This document shows, in pieces, positions 5,995 to 8,766 of a stretch of DNA of 8,766 bases. The number at the start of each line of letters is the position of its first letter. Positions within the stretch are counted from its first letter, which is position 1. Source of the DNA: Lachnoclostridium sp. UBA739 (GTDB lineage Bacteria; Bacillota_A; Clostridia; Lachnospirales; Lachnospiraceae). The notes beneath the pieces were generated by a model. The model was given only the letters and a program-made list of their open reading frames with translations. It was not told the origin of the DNA and did not search any database. Location: contig DBKX01000397.1 in NCBI GenBank assembly GCA_002297865.1, positions 1 to 8,766 of the forward strand, given 5' to 3'. Position numbers and translations under genes: made by a program.

Positions 5995-6354
5995 ATGGAA
6001 GAGATATCGAAAATCTTAAAATCGTCAGCAAACAATAGATATAGAAACTTTATTCAGACAATTTTAGAAACACAGCAAGTATGGTTCCTAGAATATGAAG
6101 ATGCATACACAATGTTCAAAAATGAAGAAGGCGGAGTAGACCTATTAGTCTGGCAGGATAAAAAAATGGCAGAAGAGTATGCTGTAGAAGGAGAAGCTGC
6201 TGTATCCATCAGTTTCGAAGAATTCTGTGCACAGTGCAGAGCCTATGTTGGCAGTAAAGAAGTCATGCTCATGGTGTGTCCAACAGGGGATGAAGACGTA
6301 TTAATTGTGAATATGGAACAGATGCTTAATGACATAGACAAGGCAATGACTTAA
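5995..6354 (+). CDS. DUF2750 family protein
   Basis: The 119-aa soluble protein matches the DUF2750 layout: an N-terminal helix ending RYRNFIQTILETQQVWFLEYED (residues about 15-36), a central LLVWQDKKMAEEYA (50-63), then SISFEEFCAQC (71-81) and a C-terminal strand/helix (MLMVCPTGDEDVLIVNMEQML). The length is that of a complete family member, with no membrane segment or signal peptide. The molecular function of DUF2750 is not known. AAGGAG at 5983-5988 lies 6 nt before the ATG. It is the first gene after a consensus promoter, and ddh follows 66 nt later on the same strand with no clear promoter or terminator between, so the two are probably co-transcribed. Whether it has a role linked to DAP or lysine metabolism is only inference. 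Confidence 0.8.
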   Translation: MEEISKILKSSANNRYRNFIQTILETQQVWFLEYEDAYTMFKNEEGGVDLLVWQDKKMAEEYAVEGEAAVSISFEEFCAQCRAYVGSKEVMLMVCPTGDEDVLIVNMEQMLNDIDKAMT

Positions 6355-6376
6355 TCTTATTTATGTAGGAGTTTAG

Positions 6377-6424
6377 ATGAAAATATACACACAGAAACAA
6401 AATACGAAAGGGAGATTAGTATGA
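6377..6424 (+). CDS. Possible 15-aa leader peptide overlapping the ddh start
   Basis: ATG at 6377 is preceded by TAGGAG (6366-6371) at 5-nt spacing and opens the frame MKIYTQKQNTKGRLV, whose TGA (6422-6424) overlaps the ddh ATG (6421-6423) as ATGA. This is the arrangement of translational coupling. The ddh ribosome binding site (6407-6414) lies inside this frame. Three of 15 residues are Lys, which is suggestive for a DAP/lysine gene but too few for a classic attenuator, and no terminator hairpin is seen. It may be a chance frame. Confidence 0.35.
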   Translation: MKIYTQKQNTKGRLV

Positions 6425-7401
6425 AAATTGGAATTTTAGGCTATGGAAATCTAGGAAAAGGCGTTGAAAGTGCTATCAGACAAAATGATGATATGGAACT
6501 GACATGTATCATAACAAGAAGAGATCCGAAAAGTATTACACCACTAACAGAAGGCGTTAAGGTATATTCTGTAGAGGAAATCGAATCCTTGAAAGACCAG
6601 ATTGATGTGTTAGTGCTTTGTGGTGGTTCAGCAACAGACTTACCAAATCAAACACCTGAATATGCAAAATACTTCAATGTAATTGACAGCTTTGATACAC
6701 ATGCAAGAATTCCTGAGCATTTTGCCAATGTAGACCATGTTGCAAAAGAAAATGGACATGTTGCTCTAATTTCCTGCGGATGGGACCCAGGAATGTTCTC
6801 ATTAATGAGATTATATGGCTGTTCCGTTTTACCAGAAGGTAACGATTATACATTCTGGGGCAAAGGCGTAAGCCAGGGACATTCTGACGCAATTCGCCGT
6901 GTAAAAGGTGTGAAAAATGGAAAACAATATACAATACCAGTAGATTCCGCTTTGGAAGCAGTAAGAAAGGGTGAAAATCCTACTTTAACTACAAGACAGA
7001 AACATACAAGAGAATGTTTTGTTGTTGCAGAAGAAGGTGCAGATTTAACTCAAATTGAAAAGACCATAAAGGAAATGCCTAATTATTTTGATGAGTATGA
7101 CACAACAGTACATTTTATCACAGAAGATGAGTTTGCGAAGAATCATGCAGGAATCCCTCATGGAGGTTTCGTATTTCGATCTGGTGTTACTGGCATAAAC
7201 AAAGAAAATAAGCATGTAATTGAATACAGCTTAAAATTAGATTCTAACCCAGAATTTACGTCATCTGTTATTCTTGCATTTGCACGCGCTATAAACCGTT
7301 TGTCAGAAGAGGGCGTAAGCGGATGTAAAACGGTATTTGATATAGCTCCGGCTTATCTTAGTCCTTTATCGGGTGAGGAATTGAGAGCACATATGTTATA
7401 G
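6421..7401 (+). CDS. ddh: meso-diaminopimelate D-dehydrogenase
   Basis: The 326-aa enzyme is the single-step route from tetrahydrodipicolinate, ammonia and NADPH to meso-DAP (EC 1.4.1.16), feeding lysine and peptidoglycan synthesis in the cytoplasm. The N-terminal Rossmann fold has GYGNLG at 7-12 (MKIGILGYGNLGKG). Further family marks are LCGGSATDLP (66-75), VIDSFDTHARIPEH (87-100), SCGWDPGMFSLMR (118-130), the substrate-side GKGVSQGHSDAIRR (147-160), IPHGGFV (245-251) and the C-terminal NPEFTSSVILAFARA (276-290). The length equals that of known Ddh enzymes, with nothing missing. AAAGGGAG at 6407-6414 lies 6 nt before the ATG. It is probably the second gene of an operon with the DUF2750 gene and ends at a strong terminator. 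Confidence 0.97.
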   Translation: MKIGILGYGNLGKGVESAIRQNDDMELTCIITRRDPKSITPLTEGVKVYSVEEIESLKDQIDVLVLCGGSATDLPNQTPEYAKYFNVIDSFDTHARIPEHFANVDHVAKENGHVALISCGWDPGMFSLMRLYGCSVLPEGNDYTFWGKGVSQGHSDAIRRVKGVKNGKQYTIPVDSALEAVRKGENPTLTTRQKHTRECFVVAEEGADLTQIEKTIKEMPNYFDEYDTTVHFITEDEFAKNHAGIPHGGFVFRSGVTGINKENKHVIEYSLKLDSNPEFTSSVILAFARAINRLSEEGVSGCKTVFDIAPAYLSPLSGEELRAHML

Positions 7402-7416
7402 AAAACGATTGGATTT

Positions 7417-7457
7417 GGGACATCTTGGTGGAACAGGATGTCTCATTTTTTATTTTT
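7417..7457 (+). terminator. Intrinsic terminator after ddh
   Basis: GGGACATCTTG (7417-7427) pairs with CAGGATGTCTC (7434-7444), 11 bp with two G-U wobbles around a GTGGAA loop. It is followed by T6-A-T5 (7446-7457). It lies 15 nt after the ddh stop and ends the DUF2750-ddh transcript. Confidence 0.93.
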
Positions 7458-7542
7458 GTAGAATGGGATTAAATAGAGAATAATGAATAAGAACACTATA
7501 TCAAGCTATGATATGGAAGAATAAATGATGAAGGGAGTACAG

Positions 7543-8766
7543 ATGATGGAGTTAAATAATGAGCAGTTAACAAGTAAACAAATAAAAGAGGAATTTGCGA
7601 ATGCGATAAAAGAAAAGCAATTTGTAGCATATTTTCAGCCACAATATAATCATTCAACAGGTATGATGGTCGGAGCCGAAGCATTAGTAAGATGGAAGCA
7701 TCCAAAGAGGGGGTTGATTCCACCAGGTATTTTTATTCCCGTATTAGAAGAGTCGAAGCAGATTGTTGAACTGGATTTTTATGTATATGAACTTACATGT
7801 GGGTTTATTCGTCGATTAATAGATGAAGGAGTACATGTAATACCTATATCAACGAACTTTTCCAGATATGATATTTTTGTAGATAATTTTGTAGAACGTT
7901 TAGAAGAGATAAGAAATACATACGATGTTCCTGTAAAGTACTTGCGTGTTGAATTAACGGAAACCATTGCAATGAAGCATGAAAAGGAAGTAAATGCGAT
8001 TATTGAAAAACTAAATGCTTCTGGGTATTTAGTTGAGATGGATGATTTTGGAAGCGGATATTCTTCTCTAAATGTACTTAAGGACATTTCTTTTGACATT
8101 ATAAAACTTGATATGAAGTTTATGTCTAGTATTACACAGAATAATCGAGCTGGCATTATATTAAATTCGATTGTAAAAATGGCACATTGGCTGAATATGA
8201 CTATTATAGCTGAGGGCGTAGAGACAAAAGAACAATCCAATTTTCTAAGAAGTATTGGTTGTGATTACATACAAGGATTTTTATATTCTAAACCACTAAA
8301 TGAAGAGGATTTTTATAAGCTGTTAATGGAAGGACAGTTCAGTAAGTTTAATTCCGAAATGGAATTGATTGATACTTTAGATGCCCGTACATTTTGGACA
8401 CCGGAGTCATTGGATACTTTGATTTTTAGCAATTATGTAGGTGCAGCAGTTGTATTTGAATATCAAGATGGTAAGATTTCTATATCCAGAGTGAATAAAA
8501 AGTACTTGAAAGAATTAGGGATGAACTTATCCGAAAAGGATGTTATTGATGGGGATATACTTGCACAGATGAATGAATTAGACCGAGACAAGTATATTGA
8601 AACCCTAGAACGTGCAATCCAATCGAAAGAGGAAGAAGAGTGCGAGACTTGGCGCAAGATTGAATCTGCGTGTTGTGGAGTTGACAGGTTTCTGATACGA
8701 AGCAATATTCGCTTGATAGGAGAAAGTAAAAATTATTATCTTTTTTACGCTATGATTCGAAACATT
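7543..8766 (+). CDS. EAL-domain c-di-GMP phosphodiesterase, 3' end outside window
   Basis: The frame runs without a stop for 408 codons to the window edge, so the protein is partial. The EAL domain (about 22-262) should hydrolyse c-di-GMP to pGpG, and its catalytic set is intact: Glu46 in EALVRW, Asn105 (STNFS), Glu137 (ELTE), Asp167-Asp168 in DDFGSGYSSL, Lys188 (IIKLD), Glu224 in AEGVET and Gln244 (QGFLYSKP). The EAL domain is N-terminal with no sensor before it. Residues about 280-408 (FWTPESLDTLIFSNYVGAAV onward) look like a PAS-type fold seen in Lachnospiraceae EAL/GGDEF proteins, but this is less certain. A GGDEF or other module may follow beyond the window. AAGGGAG (7531-7537) lies 5 nt before this ATG; ATG at 7546 is equally possible, while ATG at 7525 lacks a good ribosome site. 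No clear promoter is seen in the 85 nt after the ddh terminator. Confidence 0.92.
   Translation, partial: MMELNNEQLTSKQIKEEFANAIKEKQFVAYFQPQYNHSTGMMVGAEALVRWKHPKRGLIPPGIFIPVLEESKQIVELDFYVYELTCGFIRRLIDEGVHVIPISTNFSRYDIFVDNFVERLEEIRNTYDVPVKYLRVELTETIAMKHEKEVNAIIEKLNASGYLVEMDDFGSGYSSLNVLKDISFDIIKLDMKFMSSITQNNRAGIILNSIVKMAHWLNMTIIAEGVETKEQSNFLRSIGCDYIQGFLYSKPLNEEDFYKLLMEGQFSKFNSEMELIDTLDARTFWTPESLDTLIFSNYVGAAVVFEYQDGKISISRVNKKYLKELGMNLSEKDVIDGDILAQMNELDRDKYIETLERAIQSKEEEECETWRKIESACCGVDRFLIRSNIRLIGESKNYYLFYAMIRNI

Noticed and set aside
6300..6376. Separate promoter for ddh
   Set aside because: No pair of hexamers with acceptable spacing was found. Co-transcription from 5932-5959 is simpler.
7458..7542. 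Promoter for the EAL gene (TATGAT at 7510-7515)
   Set aside because: A -10-like hexamer is present, but no reasonable -35 or extended -10 supports it, so no promoter was called.

Overview
The window looks like part of the chromosome of a low-GC, fibre-degrading anaerobic Firmicute, most likely a Lachnospiraceae/Clostridium phytofermentans-type organism. The basis is a secreted modular GH26 mannanase carrying a cellulose-binding CBM3, a DAP dehydrogenase, a DUF2750 protein, an EAL protein with a Lachnospiraceae-style C-terminal domain, strong AGGAG-type ribosome binding sites and AT-rich sigma-A promoters. The exact species is an inference.

Layout. Positions 1-139 are the trailer end of a CRISPR array: the last 22 nt of one repeat, a spacer, one full 36-nt repeat, a spacer, and a final repeat eroded to its first 10 nt. 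No cas gene is visible. Next comes a + strand gene (304-1047) for a uracil-DNA-glycosylase-fold protein with its own extended -10 promoter. It ends at a strong bidirectional terminator (1090-1150) shared with a convergent block of three - strand genes. Read in their own direction these are a heme catalase (5682-4219), a small lipoprotein (4103-3537) and a 721-aa CBM35-GH26-linker-CBM3 mannanase (3324-1159). The catalase and the mannanase have clear promoters; the lipoprotein has only a good -10. They look like independent units rather than one operon.

A 311-bp divergent intergenic region (5683-5994) separates the catalase from a + strand block. It holds a compact two-hairpin element of about 116 nt (5794-5909), with near-perfect direct repeats outside it. 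It lies between the two divergent promoters and is explained by neither gene. It is the best candidate here for an undescribed repeat or RNA family.

The + strand block starts at a consensus promoter (TTGACA-16-TATAAT) and encodes a DUF2750 protein and meso-diaminopimelate dehydrogenase (ddh), probably as an operon. A 15-codon leader ORF lies between them and its stop overlaps the ddh start. A strong terminator follows ddh. The last gene, cut by the window end, encodes a c-di-GMP phosphodiesterase with a complete EAL catalytic set and a C-terminal PAS-like region.

Functionally the window mixes plant-polysaccharide use (mannanase), oxidative defence (catalase), cell-wall/lysine precursor metabolism (ddh), second-messenger signalling (EAL) and phage immunity (CRISPR). 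No multi-gene novel defence system is visible. The UDG-fold gene beside the array is the only possible lead of that kind, and the link is positional only.
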